A program made the position numbers and the translations under genes. Shown piece by piece: positions 1 through 8,109 of a DNA stretch of 33,123 bases. A model generated the notes under the pieces. It had not been told where the DNA came from. It saw only the letters and a program-made list of their open reading frames with translations, and made no database searches. The DNA comes from Betaproteobacteria bacterium. Lineage in GTDB: Bacteria > Pseudomonadota > Gammaproteobacteria > Burkholderiales > SG8-39. The stretch is from the NCBI GenBank assembly GCA_947478805.1, contig CANJXQ010000029.1, positions 1 through 33,123 on the forward strand. The letters are read 5' to 3'. Numbering within the stretch: the first letter of the stretch is position 1; the number at the start of each line of letters is the position of its first letter.

Positions 1-90
1 GCGCTCGACCAGCTTGTCCTCGACCATTGCGTCGAGAACCTCCTGCAGGGACAGGCGATGCTCTGTGAAAGCTTCGGAAACGTTCTGCAT
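1..90 (-). CDS. 5' end of an unidentified gene (partial)
   Basis: Thirty codons run from an ATG at 90 to the window edge with no stop, so only the N-terminus is visible. The peptide is soluble and acidic, with the segment RLSLQEVLDAMVEDKLVER. A short helix of this kind followed by 'VEDKLV' is reminiscent of the N-terminal domain of GspE/PilB-type secretion ATPases, but 30 residues are too few to name it. No strong ribosome binding site precedes the ATG. A well-spaced sigma-70-like promoter lies just upstream (117-145), which supports a real gene start here. The existence of a gene is fairly secure; its identity is open. Confidence 0.5.
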   Translation of the reverse strand, partial: MQNVSEAFTEHRLSLQEVLDAMVEDKLVER

Positions 91-338
91 GGGATGCCCG
101 TGAATGGAGTGGGGCCAATATAGCGACGCCGGGGACCGCATGCAAGTCCACGGTTTTTCGAGCTTTTTTGGCTATCCCGCGGCCGACTGGCGCACCCGCC
201 CGCGGGAGCGTCTCGCATGGCGCGCATGCGCGTCACCCGCGCCGCGCATGCCCGCGCCAAGTTCAGGGTTTTTTCCGCCACGCAAGCATGCTAGCCTCGC
301 GCCTCCCCCAACTTTAACCACCACGCAAAGGAATCACC
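91..338. other. divergent intergenic region before the peroxiredoxin gene
   Basis: This 248-bp gap separates the leftward partial gene from the rightward peroxiredoxin gene. Besides the leftward promoter at 117-145 it holds a GC-rich stretch (about 205-260) where GCGCATGC-type words recur, and a T-rich run (about 268-275). I see no convincing -35/-10 pair for the peroxiredoxin gene. The ribosome binding site AAAGGA lies six bases before its ATG. Confidence 0.4.
117..145 (-). promoter_or_regulatory. sigma-70-like promoter for the leftward gene at 1-90
   Basis: Read on the minus strand there is TTGCAT (140-145), a 17-bp spacer, and TATATT (117-122). Transcription would begin near 110, about 20 nt before the ATG at 90. 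The spacing is ideal and both hexamers are close to consensus. Confidence 0.55.
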
Positions 339-842
339 ATGACGATCAAAGTCGGCGACCGCCTCCCGGACGGCACCCTCACCGAATACATCGAAGTCGA
401 GACCGCGGGCTGCACGCTCGGACCCAACAAGTTCAATGTGCAGGATCTGGCCAAAGGCAAGAAGATTGCTCTCTTCGCCGTGCCCGGTGCATTCACGCCA
501 ACCTGCTCGGCCAAGCATGCGCCAGGCTACCTGATCAATTTCGACAAGCTCAAGGCCAAGGGCATCGACGAGATCTGGTGTCTTGCGGTCAACGACGCCT
601 TCGTGATGGGCGCCTGGGGCAAGGACCTCAAGGCGACGGGCAAGATCCGCATGTTTGCCGACGGCTCGGCCGACTACAACAAGAAGCTCGGCCTGGATGC
701 GGACTTCTCGGGCTTCGGCATGGGAATGCGCTCCAAGCGCTACTCGATGCTGGTCGAAGACGGCGTGGTGAAGAAACTCAACGTCGAAGAAGGCGGCAAG
801 CTGGAAGTCTCCAGCGCCGAGGCGATGCTGGCACAGCTGTAA
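339..842 (+). CDS. peroxiredoxin, Prx5-type (redoxin family)
   Basis: This is a 167-residue cytosolic thiol peroxidase that would reduce hydrogen peroxide and organic peroxides through a peroxidatic cysteine. The Prx5-type active-site motif PGAFTPTCS is at residues 49-57, with the catalytic Cys at 56; Thr53 of the motif and a downstream Arg (in GMRSKRYS) fit the family. Length is normal for stand-alone Prx5 proteins, which often use glutathione or glutaredoxin as reductant. Another Cys at 25 could be resolving, but this is not certain. AAAGGA six bases upstream supports the start at 339. No signal peptide is present. The TAA stop forms one edge of the 86-bp repeat at 840-925. The gene converges with htpG. 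Confidence 0.93.
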   Translation: MTIKVGDRLPDGTLTEYIEVETAGCTLGPNKFNVQDLAKGKKIALFAVPGAFTPTCSAKHAPGYLINFDKLKAKGIDEIWCLAVNDAFVMGAWGKDLKATGKIRMFADGSADYNKKLGLDADFSGFGMGMRSKRYSMLVEDGVVKKLNVEEGGKLEVSSAEAMLAQL

Positions 843-925
843 GAGGCCATTTCGGAATTACCGAAATGGCCCCTGATGTAGGGGAGCTTGAGGGGAGTAT
901 CCCCTCAATTGTGAAATGAGCTCTA
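840..925 (+). repeat. 86-bp structured interspersed repeat, copy A (MITE- or REP-like)
   Basis: The stretch is nearly identical, in reverse orientation, to 24053-24138: by eye 84 of 86 bases match. It contains an 11-bp stem GGCCATTTCGG/CCGAAATGGCC with a 5-nt loop (845-871), a 5-bp stem CCCCT/AGGGG (870-884, overlapping the first by two bases) and a 9-bp stem TTGAGGGGA/TCCCCTCAA with a 3-nt loop (888-908). Both edges are TA dinucleotides (840-841 and 924-925), and the ends are imperfect inverted repeats (AGAGGCCATTTC versus GAGCTCATTTC). The left TA belongs to the peroxiredoxin stop codon. TA-bounded small inverted-repeat elements are typical of MITEs moved by IS630/mariner-type transposases, but no transposase is in the window. 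Confidence 0.8.
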
Positions 926-1064
926 AGTCGGCAAGCAGTCCCGGGAGGCCACCTTCACGGTGCGCCTCCCTGAATGCCGGAAAGTTGAACTTTCAAATTG
1001 CTGGATGCCCGACTGTCGGACATTTAGCGACGATTTCTATATCGTTACTGATATAAGCAAGGGA
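926..1064. other. palindrome-rich spacer between peroxiredoxin and htpG
   Basis: Between repeat copy A and the htpG stop there are several further hairpins: GGGAGGC...GCCTCCC enclosing CACC/GGTG (943-970), GAAAGT/ACTTTC (980-994) and CCGAC/GTCGG (about 1007-1018). None is followed by a clear T-run, so they are not textbook intrinsic terminators. Their position between convergent genes suits transcription termination or mRNA 3'-end protection. Confidence 0.45.
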
Positions 1065-3026
1065 TCACCCCCCGGGCGTCCAGATCTTGGATTTGCCCCC
1101 CGACATGTCCAGCATCAGGCCGTTCAGCCGGCGCACGAACCCGGCCGGATCCTCCAGCGTCCCGCCTTCGGCAAGCAGCGCCTGGTCGAACAGCAGGTGG
1201 GCCCAGTCGGCAAATTTCTCATCGCCCTCGGCGGGCCCCTCCTTCAGGCGCAACACCAGCGCATGCGTCGGGTTGATCTCGAGGATGGGCTTGGATTCAG
1301 GCACCTTCTGCCCGGCCGCCTTGAGGATCCGGGCGAGGTTGCCCCCCATGTCGGTGTCGTCTGCGATCAGGCACGACGGTGAATCGGTCAGCCGCGCCGA
1401 CACGCGCACTTCCTTCACGCTGTCGCCCAGCGCCTCCTTGAGGCGCGCAACCAGCCCGGACAGGTCGCCCGCCTGCTGCTCCTGGGCCTTGCGTTCCTCC
1501 TCGCTGGCAAGCTTCTCCAATCCCAGGTCGCCGCGCGCCACCGACGCGAGCTGCTTGCCCTCGAACTCGGTCAGGTGCGCCACCATCCACTCATCCACGC
1601 GCTCGGCCAGGAGCAGCACCTCCACACCGCGCTTCCTGAACACTTCCAGGTGCGGGCTGTTCTTCGCCGCGAGGAAAGTCTCCGCCGTCACGTAATAGAT
1701 TTTTTCCTGTTCCGGCTTCATGCGCGCGAGGTAATCCTTCAGCGACACCGACTGCTCCTCACTGTCGTTGTTGGTGCTCGAGAAGCGCAGCAGGGAGGCG
1801 ATGCGCGTGCGATTGGCCTGGTCCTCGCCCAGGCCCTCCTTCATCACGCGCCCGAATTCGCGCCAGAAGGTGGCGTACTTGTCTTTCTGGTTCTCGGCGA
1901 GGTCCTCCAGCATGGCCAGCACCTTCTTGGCACAACCGGAGCGGATGGCATCGACATCCTTGTTCGACTGCAGGATCTCGCGCGACACATTGAGCGGCAG
2001 GTCATTGGAATCCACCACGCCGCGCACGAACCGCAGGTAGGCGGGAAGCATCTGCTCGGCGTCGTCCATGATGAAAACGCGACGCACATACAGCTTCAGC
2101 CCGCGCGGATGCTGCCGGTCCCACAGGTCGAAGGGCGCGCGTGCAGGCACGTACAGCAGCTGCGTGTACTCCTGCCGGCCCTCGACACGGCTGTGCGTCC
2201 ACGCCAGCGGCGGCTCGAAGTCATGCGCGACATGTTTGTAGAACTCCTGGTACTGCTCCTCGGTGATGTCGGACTTGTTGCGCGCCCACAAGGCGCTCGC
2301 CTGGTTCACCGTCTCGTCCGTGCCCGTCCCCACCGACTCATTCTTGTCGGCATTCCACTCGTATTTCTCCATCGTGATGGGAATGGCGATGTGGTCCGAA
2401 TACTTGCGGATGATGGTCTTCAGCCGCAGGTCCGAGAGCAAATCGTCCTCGCCCTCGCGCAGGTGCAGCGTCACGTCCGTGCCACGCCCCGCCTTCTCGA
2501 CGGTCTCGATGGCGTACTCGCCCGCGCCGTCCGATTCCCACAACACGGCCTCACCCGCCGGGGCACCCGCGCGGCGCGTCACCAGCGTGACCTTGTCGGC
2601 AATGATGAAGGCGGAGTAGAAGCCCACGCCGAACTGGCCGATCAGGTTCGCATCCTTGGCCTGGTCGCCGGTCAGCGCCTTGAAGAATTCACGCGTGCCC
2701 GACTTGGCGATGGTGCCGATATTGGCGATGACTTCCTCGCGCGACATGCCGATGCCGTTGTCGGAAATGGTGACGGTGCGCGCCTTGGCATCGAAGCTGA
2801 CGCGGATTTTGAGTTCCGTTTCGCTGCCCGTCAGGGCCGGATTGGCGAGCGACTCGAAGCGCAGCTTGTCCGCGGCGTCCGAGGCATTCGAGATCAATTC
2901 CCTGAGGAAGATTTCCTTGTTGCTGTACAGCGAGTGGATCATCAGCTGCAGCAGTTGCTTGACTTCTGCCTGGAAGCCCAGGGTTTCGCGAGGCTTGGCA
3001 GCCGTATTTGCAGTCTCAGTGGTCAT
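1065..3026 (-). CDS. htpG: HtpG, bacterial Hsp90 chaperone
   Basis: This 653-residue ATP-dependent cytosolic chaperone acts as a dimer and remodels client proteins with DnaK. The N-terminal GHKL ATPase domain (about 1-230) shows [11 protein letters not shown] (47-57) with the catalytic Glu at 43, the nucleotide-contacting Asp in DNGIGM (89-94) and the glycine lid [11 protein letters not shown] (130-140). The middle domain and C-terminal dimerisation domain follow, with no charged linker and no MEEVD tail, as expected for bacterial Hsp90. The length is slightly above the usual 620-640. Start at 3026; the Shine-Dalgarno is weak (AGG/GGA within ten bases). A sigma-32-type promoter lies upstream at 3171-3197. 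The gene is transcribed alone, divergent from azlC and convergent with the peroxiredoxin. Confidence 0.98.
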   Translation of the reverse strand: MTTETANTAAKPRETLGFQAEVKQLLQLMIHSLYSNKEIFLRELISNASDAADKLRFESLANPALTGSETELKIRVSFDAKARTVTISDNGIGMSREEVIANIGTIAKSGTREFFKALTGDQAKDANLIGQFGVGFYSAFIIADKVTLVTRRAGAPAGEAVLWESDGAGEYAIETVEKAGRGTDVTLHLREGEDDLLSDLRLKTIIRKYSDHIAIPITMEKYEWNADKNESVGTGTDETVNQASALWARNKSDITEEQYQEFYKHVAHDFEPPLAWTHSRVEGRQEYTQLLYVPARAPFDLWDRQHPRGLKLYVRRVFIMDDAEQMLPAYLRFVRGVVDSNDLPLNVSREILQSNKDVDAIRSGCAKKVLAMLEDLAENQKDKYATFWREFGRVMKEGLGEDQANRTRIASLLRFSSTNNDSEEQSVSLKDYLARMKPEQEKIYYVTAETFLAAKNSPHLEVFRKRGVEVLLLAERVDEWMVAHLTEFEGKQLASVARGDLGLEKLASEEERKAQEQQAGDLSGLVARLKEALGDSVKEVRVSARLTDSPSCLIADDTDMGGNLARILKAAGQKVPESKPILEINPTHALVLRLKEGPAEGDEKFADWAHLLFDQALLAEGGTLEDPAGFVRRLNGLMLDMSGGKSKIWTPGG

Positions 3027-3309
3027 GGTTCCAGCCTGTTTGGTTACTCGTTGGATTGCTCATTTGACGGGCCCGATTATCCGTCATCGCCCCTGCGAGC
3101 GGAGCAACGCGGCATTCGCCCGACGGCTTGCCCCGCATAAGCGACGGGCAAGCGCTCCGGCGAGAGGGGAATGGGGGCGTACAGGTCACATTTCAAGTGC
3201 GCCGGGGAATGGGGGCATATTCGCTTGATAGAATGGCAGCCGCGCCGCGCCCGCGTGCGCGGCCCCACCGATACAGCCCAACGCAGCCCCGAAAGCGGCC
3301 CCGCCCTCC
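3027..3309. other. divergent htpG/azlC regulatory region
   Basis: This 283-bp gap carries the htpG heat-shock promoter (3171-3197), an 8-bp-stem hairpin GCTTGCCC/GGGCAAGC in the presumed htpG leader (3126-3153), and a 13-base direct repeat GGGGAATGGGGGC (3166-3178 and 3204-3216), which duplicates the -10 side of the heat-shock promoter without a matching second -35. On the plus strand TGATAGAAT (3226-3234) resembles an extended -10 and could serve azlC. The region from about 3235 to 3309 is GC-rich without visible signals. Confidence 0.5.
3171..3197 (-). promoter_or_regulatory. sigma-32 (RpoH) type heat-shock promoter of htpG
   Basis: On the minus strand the sequence reads CTTGAAA (3191-3197), 14 bp, CCCCATTC (the CCCCAT core is 3171-3176). 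This matches the published E. coli heat-shock consensus CTTGAAA / CCCCATnT in both boxes and spacing. The transcript would start near 3164, giving a leader of about 138 nt that includes the hairpin GCTTGCCC/GGGCAAGC at 3126-3153. Confidence 0.8.
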
Positions 3310-4050
3310 GTGTCCGAACCCCCAAAAGACGCCACCCCACAGACGCCTTCAGAGCGTGCCGAGGCCCGCACCGTCTTCTGGCGCGGCTTCGTGCAGATGC
3401 TGCCCGGCACCACCGGGAGCTTCTCCACCGGCCTCATCTGTGGCGCGGCGGCCATCGCCGCGGGGATGAGTTCGCTCTCCTCGATGGCCATCGCCGCCTT
3501 CGGTTTCGCCGGCACGGCGCAACTGGTGGTGGTGCAACTGGCCACGACGGGGTCCACGCTGGTCGTGATCGCGCTGGCCGGCCTCATCGTCAACCTGCGC
3601 TACGCCATGTTCAGCCTGTCCATGTCGCGCTACCTCACGCACATGAACCGCCGCCAGCGCTTCGTAGCGGCATTTTTCCTCACCGACCCAGCTTACGCGC
3701 TCAGCGTTGCGCGATTCACCCAGCACCCCGACGAAAGCCCGCGCATCCGCTACGAGTACTACATGGGGGCGACCCTGGCCATGGGCATCGGCTGGTTCGC
3801 CGGCACGGGCCTGGGCACGGCATTGGGCGCGGCCATGCCCGCCAGCTGGCAGGTGGAGTTCTGCGTGCCCCTCACGTTCCTTGCCATGGTTGCGGCGACA
3901 GTGCGCGACCGCGCGACCGTGGTCGCTGCGGTGGTCGGCGGGATCGTGTCCTTGCTCGCGGTCGGCTTCCCCTATCGCGGCGGCCTGCTGGTTGCCTCGA
4001 TCGCCGGCATCGCGGCCGGCTACATGGTGGAATCATGGCAACGACGCTGA
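3310..4050 (+). CDS. azlC: AzlC family branched-chain amino acid exporter, large subunit
   Basis: This 246-residue integral inner-membrane protein belongs to the AzlC/YgaZ family, which with a small AzlD/YgaH partner exports branched-chain or similar amino acids. Family features include the early Gly-rich segment after FWRGFVQMLPG, the GFAGTAQLVVVQLA stretch, the loop NLRYAMFSLSMSRYL and the FFLTDPAYALS motif, spread over seven or more hydrophobic segments. The proposed start is GTG at 3310, the first start in the frame after the spacer. No clear ribosome binding site is visible, and later in-frame starts near 3391-3397 would remove only the charged N-terminal tail. The gene overlaps azlD by 16 bp, showing a two-gene operon. 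Confidence 0.9.
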   Translation: MSEPPKDATPQTPSERAEARTVFWRGFVQMLPGTTGSFSTGLICGAAAIAAGMSSLSSMAIAAFGFAGTAQLVVVQLATTGSTLVVIALAGLIVNLRYAMFSLSMSRYLTHMNRRQRFVAAFFLTDPAYALSVARFTQHPDESPRIRYEYYMGATLAMGIGWFAGTGLGTALGAAMPASWQVEFCVPLTFLAMVAATVRDRATVVAAVVGGIVSLLAVGFPYRGGLLVASIAGIAAGYMVESWQRR

Positions 4051-4382
4051 GCACGTTGGATGCGTGGATACTGATCGCCATCCTGTCGGTGGCCTCGTTC
4101 CTCCCGCGCGCCTCCTTCCTGTGGATCGCGCCAAACCTTCCGCTGCCGGAGCCGCTCAAGCGCGCACTGCGATTCGTGCCGGCGGCAGTGTTCCCTGCCC
4201 TCATCATGCCGGCCATCCTGATCAATGACGGGGCAATCGACATTTCATTGGGCAACACGCACCTGGCAGCCGCCGCCGTGGCCGCGCTGGTATCGCTGCG
4301 GCGCGGCAACACCTTCGTCGTTGTCCTCGCGGGCATGGTCACGCTGCACCTGACGCAGGCCTGGCACTCCTCCGGCTTGTAA
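4035..4382 (+). CDS. azlD: AzlD family branched-chain amino acid exporter, small subunit
   Basis: This 115-residue membrane protein has about four hydrophobic helices and would pair with AzlC. The typical AzlD motifs are visible: FLPRASFLW near the first helix, RFVPAAVFPALIMPAIL in the middle, and a C-terminal helix after LVSLRRGNTFVVVLAGM. The ATG at 4035 lies inside the end of azlC (stop at 4048-4050), so translation is probably coupled. The length is typical of the family. Confidence 0.9.
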   Translation: MATTLSTLDAWILIAILSVASFLPRASFLWIAPNLPLPEPLKRALRFVPAAVFPALIMPAILINDGAIDISLGNTHLAAAAVAALVSLRRGNTFVVVLAGMVTLHLTQAWHSSGL

Positions 4383-4556
4383 CAGTTTGTACCCGCCAGC
4401 CCGCGCGCATGCATGCGCCAGTCTCGACGCGTAGAATGTCCCGTCAATCAGGCGATGCCGTAATACCGGCCTGCCATGCGCTGACGTGGACGACACGCCG
4501 CGAACCCTCATCGAGTCCGCTTGTCTGAACATCCGGTCAGAACACAAGGTCCGATC
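4383..4556. other. spacer before the M16 peptidase gene
   Basis: A 174-bp gap. It contains a perfect 14-bp palindrome GCGCATGCATGCGC (4405-4418) shortly upstream of TAGAAT (4432-4437), a possible -10 without a good -35 at standard spacing. AAGGT (4546-4550) is the ribosome binding site for the ATG at 4557. Confidence 0.35.
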
Positions 4557-7430
4557 ATGCCAATCATTCCAATGCACACCGCTCGAATCTTCCTGGCTGC
4601 CGTGATCGCCTGCACGGCAGGGTTCCACGGCGGAGCCTCCGTGGCCGCCGACGCGCAGGCGGCCGCTTCAGGCCCGACCACTGCAGGCGCTGCAAGGCCT
4701 GTTGCACCCAAGCCGGCACGCACCGCCGCCACCAAGGCGAAGGCCGTCCCTGCCGCCAGCACCGTGCCGGCACTGACGCGCTACGCCAGCGCCGGAGGCA
4801 TCACGGAATACCGCGCCGCCAATGGCATGCGCGTGCTGCTCCTGCCCGACCCGTCGGTCGACACCATCACCGTCGCCATCACCTACCTGGTCGGCTCGCG
4901 GCACGAGGACTACGGTGAGTCCGGCATGGCACACCTGCTGGAACACATGCTGTTCAAGGGCACGCCGCGCCATCCCGATCCCAAGGCGGAGTTCCAGGCA
5001 CGCGGCGCGCGCTGGAACGGCACCACCGCGCAGGACCGCACCAACTACTACGAAACTTTTCCCGCCAGCGAAGCCAACCTGGATTGGGCGCTCGGCCTCG
5101 AAGCCGACCGCATGGTCAATGCCTTTGTCGCCAAGAAGGACCTCGACTCGGAAATGACCGTGGTTCGTAACGAGTTCGAATCAGGCGAGAACAACCCGTC
5201 GAGCATTTTGCGCGAGCGCGTTACCGCCTCCGCCTTCCTGTGGCACGGCTATGGCCGTTCCATCATCGGCTCGCGCTCCGACATCGAGAATGTGCCCATC
5301 GAGCGCCTGCAGGCCTTCTACCGTACCTACTATCAGCCGGACAATGCCGTGGTGGTGATCGCCGGGCGCTTCGACGAGGCGGCGGCGCTGCGCCTGGCGG
5401 CACGCCATTTCGGCGCCTTGCCCAAACCGACGCGCACCCTGCCGCAGACCTACACCGTCGAACCGGTGCAGGACGGTGAACGAACCGTGACACTGCGCCG
5501 CGCCGGCGACAACCAGCTCGTCAGCGCCCTGTATCACATCGCGCCGGGGGCGCATCCGGACTACGCCGCCATCGACGTGCTGGTGGCGGCACTGGGCCAG
5601 GTGCCGGGCGGGCGCCTGCACAAGGCGCTGGTGGTGCCCGGCAAGGCGAGCAGCGCCTTTGCATCCGAGCGGCAATTGCGCGAAGCCGGCTACGCCTACT
5701 TCGGCGCCAGCGTGCGCCAGGACCTGCCCGTGGAGCCGGCGCGCGATGCACTGCTGCAGACGCTGGAAGGGCTGGCTGCAGATCCCCTGCCCGAGGCGGA
5801 GATCGAGCGCGCCCGCACGCGCCTGCTCAACGAAACCGAGATGCTGTTCTCTGATTCGCGCGGCCTGGCGCTGTCCCTTTCCGAGACCATCGCCATGGGC
5901 GATTGGCGGATGATGTTCCTGCACCGCGACCGGCTGCGCGCGGTGACCGCCGCCGACGTGCAGCGCGTGGCGTCGCGCTATTTCAAGTCGTCCAATCGCA
6001 CTCTGGGCCTGTTCGTGCCCGACAAGGCGCCCGATCGCGCGGAGATTCCGGCCGTACCCGATATCACTGCCGCGCTGAAGGATTACCAGGCCGACGCCGG
6101 CGTGGCGCAGGGCGAAGTGTTCGACCCGACGCCCGCGACCATCGAAGCACGCACCATTCGCCGCACCATGCCCGGCGGCATGCAGCTGGCACTGCTGCCG
6201 AAGAAGACCCGCGGCGGCACCGTGGTTGCGCAGCTGAGCCTGCGCTGGGGTGACGAGGCCTCCAAGGCCGGGCGCTCCACCGCCTGCGGCATCGCCAGCG
6301 CCATGCTCTCGCGCGGCACGCAGAAGAAAACGCGCGAGCAGATCAGCAACGAATTCAACCGGCTCAAGGCGCAGGTCGGCGTCGGCGGCGAAGGCGGCTC
6401 CATCGACACGGTGCGCGAAAACCTGCCCGCCGCGCTCGCGCTGGTGGCGGAAATCCTGCGCCAGCCGGCCTTCCCGCGCGACGAGTTCGAGCAATTGCGC
6501 CAGACCTCCCTCGCGGGCATCGAGGCGCAGGTGAGCGACCCCAGCGCGCGCGCGGGGCTCGAGCTGACGCGCCATCTCAACCCGCTGCCCGAGCGGCACT
6601 GGTTCTACAACGCCACGCCGCAGGAGCGCATAGCGCGCCTGAAGGCGCTGACGCTGGAAGACGTCGAGCGTTGCTATCGCGACTTCGTCGGCGCCTCTCA
6701 CGCTTCGCTGTCCGTGGTAGGGGATTTCGATCCGGAGGAAATCACACGCGTGGCCACGTCGCTCTTCTCGGATTGGAAAAGCCCGGCGCCCTACGCCCGC
6801 GTCAAAACGCCTTATGTGAATCCGGCGCCGCTCGATCGCCTCATCGAGACACCCGACAAGGCCAATGCCGTGTACCGCGCGGGCCTCAACCTCAAGGTGC
6901 GCGACGACGACCCCGATTACCCCGCACTCGTGCTCGGCAACTACCTGTTGGGCGGCTCGTCCACCGCGCGTCTGGGCGCGCGCATCCGCGAAAAGGAGGG
7001 CCTGTCCTACAGTGTCGGCTCGTTCCTGTCGGCCAGCAGTTTCGACGAGCAGGGCGAGTTCGGCGTGTTCGCCATTTACGCGCCGCAGAACCGCCAGGCG
7101 CTGGAGCGCATGGTCAAGGAGGAATTGCAGCGCGCGCTCAAGGACGGGTTCGATTCCGCCGAAGTCGATGCGGCGAAGAAAGGCCTGCTGCAGGCGCGGC
7201 AGGTGGCTCGCAACCGAGACGGCGTCATCGCCGGCCGGCTGCTGTCCTATCTCATATTGAACCGCACCTTCGCCTGGGACGAGCAGTTGGAAAAGCGCAT
7301 CGCGGCTCTCACGCCTGCCGACGTGCTTGCCGCCCTCAAGCGCCACATCGACCCCGAGCGCCTGTCCGTGGTGCGGGCCGGTGACTTCCGTCCTGCCGCA
7401 AGTACTGCAGCCGCGCAGCCCAAAAGCTAG
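4557..7430 (+). CDS. M16 family (pitrilysin-like) zinc metallopeptidase, two-unit form, exported
   Basis: This protein of about 957 residues contains two M16 halves in one chain. An N-terminal hydrophobic segment followed by Ala-rich sequence suggests a Sec signal peptide and a periplasmic site. The first half carries the inverted zinc motif HLLEH (residues 126-130 from this start) and the third zinc ligand Glu (residue 206, in VVRNEFE) exactly 76 residues after the last His, the classic HxxEH-76-E arrangement. The second half (about 520-940) has no HxxEH and would be the inactive partner of the clamshell. The frame is open upstream to a TTG at 4521, but the ATG at 4557 has AAGG at good spacing and begins directly with the signal sequence. 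Substrates of such peptidases are short peptides or unfolded fragments. The stop codon abuts the greB stop. Confidence 0.93.
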   Translation: MPIIPMHTARIFLAAVIACTAGFHGGASVAADAQAAASGPTTAGAARPVAPKPARTAATKAKAVPAASTVPALTRYASAGGITEYRAANGMRVLLLPDPSVDTITVAITYLVGSRHEDYGESGMAHLLEHMLFKGTPRHPDPKAEFQARGARWNGTTAQDRTNYYETFPASEANLDWALGLEADRMVNAFVAKKDLDSEMTVVRNEFESGENNPSSILRERVTASAFLWHGYGRSIIGSRSDIENVPIERLQAFYRTYYQPDNAVVVIAGRFDEAAALRLAARHFGALPKPTRTLPQTYTVEPVQDGERTVTLRRAGDNQLVSALYHIAPGAHPDYAAIDVLVAALGQVPGGRLHKALVVPGKASSAFASERQLREAGYAYFGASVRQDLPVEPARDALLQTLEGLAADPLPEAEIERARTRLLNETEMLFSDSRGLALSLSETIAMGDWRMMFLHRDRLRAVTAADVQRVASRYFKSSNRTLGLFVPDKAPDRAEIPAVPDITAALKDYQADAGVAQGEVFDPTPATIEARTIRRTMPGGMQLALLPKKTRGGTVVAQLSLRWGDEASKAGRSTACGIASAMLSRGTQKKTREQISNEFNRLKAQVGVGGEGGSIDTVRENLPAALALVAEILRQPAFPRDEFEQLRQTSLAGIEAQVSDPSARAGLELTRHLNPLPERHWFYNATPQERIARLKALTLEDVERCYRDFVGASHASLSVVGDFDPEEITRVATSLFSDWKSPAPYARVKTPYVNPAPLDRLIETPDKANAVYRAGLNLKVRDDDPDYPALVLGNYLLGGSSTARLGARIREKEGLSYSVGSFLSASSFDEQGEFGVFAIYAPQNRQALERMVKEELQRALKDGFDSAEVDAAKKGLLQARQVARNRDGVIAGRLLSYLILNRTFAWDEQLEKRIAALTPADVLAALKRHIDPERLSVVRAGDFRPAASTAAAQPKS

Positions 7431-7976
7431 CTAGTCGTAGGCAACCCCGACAATTTCCAGCTCTTCGGTACCAGCCGGCGTGCGCAGCGTCACCACATCG
7501 CCATCGCGCGCCTTCAGCAGCGCACGGGCCACCGGTGAAATCCAGGAGATCTGGCCGTGGGCCGGGTCCACCTCATCGATGCCGACGATGTGCACCTGGC
7601 GCTCGTCGCCCTTGCCATCCACATAGGTGACGTGCGCCCCGAAGAACACCTGCTCCGGGTCGGCAACCTTGCGGTCCACGACTTCGGCGATTTCCAGGCG
7701 CTTCATCAGGTAACGAATGCGCCGGTCGATCTCGCGCAAGCGGCGCTTACCGTAGATATAGTCGCCGTTCTCTGAGCGATCCCCGTTCGAGGCCGCCCAG
7801 GACACCGTGCGCACCACCTCCGGACGTTCGCGCTCGACCAGGCTTTTCAACTCGCCTTTCAGGCGCGCGTAACCCATTGGCGTGATATAGTTTTTCGCCC
7901 CAGCAGACTCCACGATTCGGGGCGCTTCCCGGTCGTCGCCATCGTCATCGGACTCTCGGGTAAAGGCCTTGCTCAT
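7431..7976 (-). CDS. greB: transcription elongation factor GreB
   Basis: This 181-residue factor inserts its coiled coil into the RNA polymerase secondary channel and stimulates cleavage of backtracked RNA. The signature NGDRSENGDYIYGKRRL marks the coiled-coil tip with the two acidic catalytic residues and distinguishes GreB from GreA. The C-terminal FKBP-like domain follows (about 105-180, including GIDEVDPAHGQISWISPVARALL). The N-terminus has a 25-residue acidic extension (ESDDDGDDRE) before the conserved ITPMGYARLKGEL, common in betaproteobacteria. The stop at 7431-7433 touches the stop of the convergent M16 gene with no spacer. Confidence 0.96.
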   Translation of the reverse strand: MSKAFTRESDDDGDDREAPRIVESAGAKNYITPMGYARLKGELKSLVERERPEVVRTVSWAASNGDRSENGDYIYGKRRLREIDRRIRYLMKRLEIAEVVDRKVADPEQVFFGAHVTYVDGKGDERQVHIVGIDEVDPAHGQISWISPVARALLKARDGDVVTLRTPAGTEELEIVGVAYD

Positions 7977-8035
7977 GTTCGTTCAGGAGTTTGTCCGCAG
8001 TTTCAGAGGATCCCGGCAGAATGTGCCGTGCACCA

Positions 8036-8043
8036 ATTATAAT
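8036..8043. promoter_or_regulatory. possible shared -10 element between greB and the ankyrin gene
   Basis: ATTATAAT contains TATAAT on both strands (plus 8038-8043, minus 8036-8041), in the 133-bp divergent gap between greB and the gene at 8110. No matching -35 hexamer is found at 16-18 bp in either direction, so this rests on the -10 alone. Confidence 0.3.
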
Positions 8044-8109
8044 GCCGTGGCTGTGTGGACCTTGCGTCGGGTACCGTAGCGCCGCAGCTCAAAAACATCA
8101 GGGGGAAGC

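Noticed and set aside
1575..3140. A 521-codon open frame antisense to htpG
   Set aside because: It is a shadow of the conserved chaperone gene; its sequence has no domain and repeats the composition bias of other antisense frames.
5181..7346. A 721-codon open frame antisense to the M16 peptidase
   Set aside because: No family features, low-complexity Arg/Gly/Gln composition, and the opposite strand carries an unambiguous peptidase.
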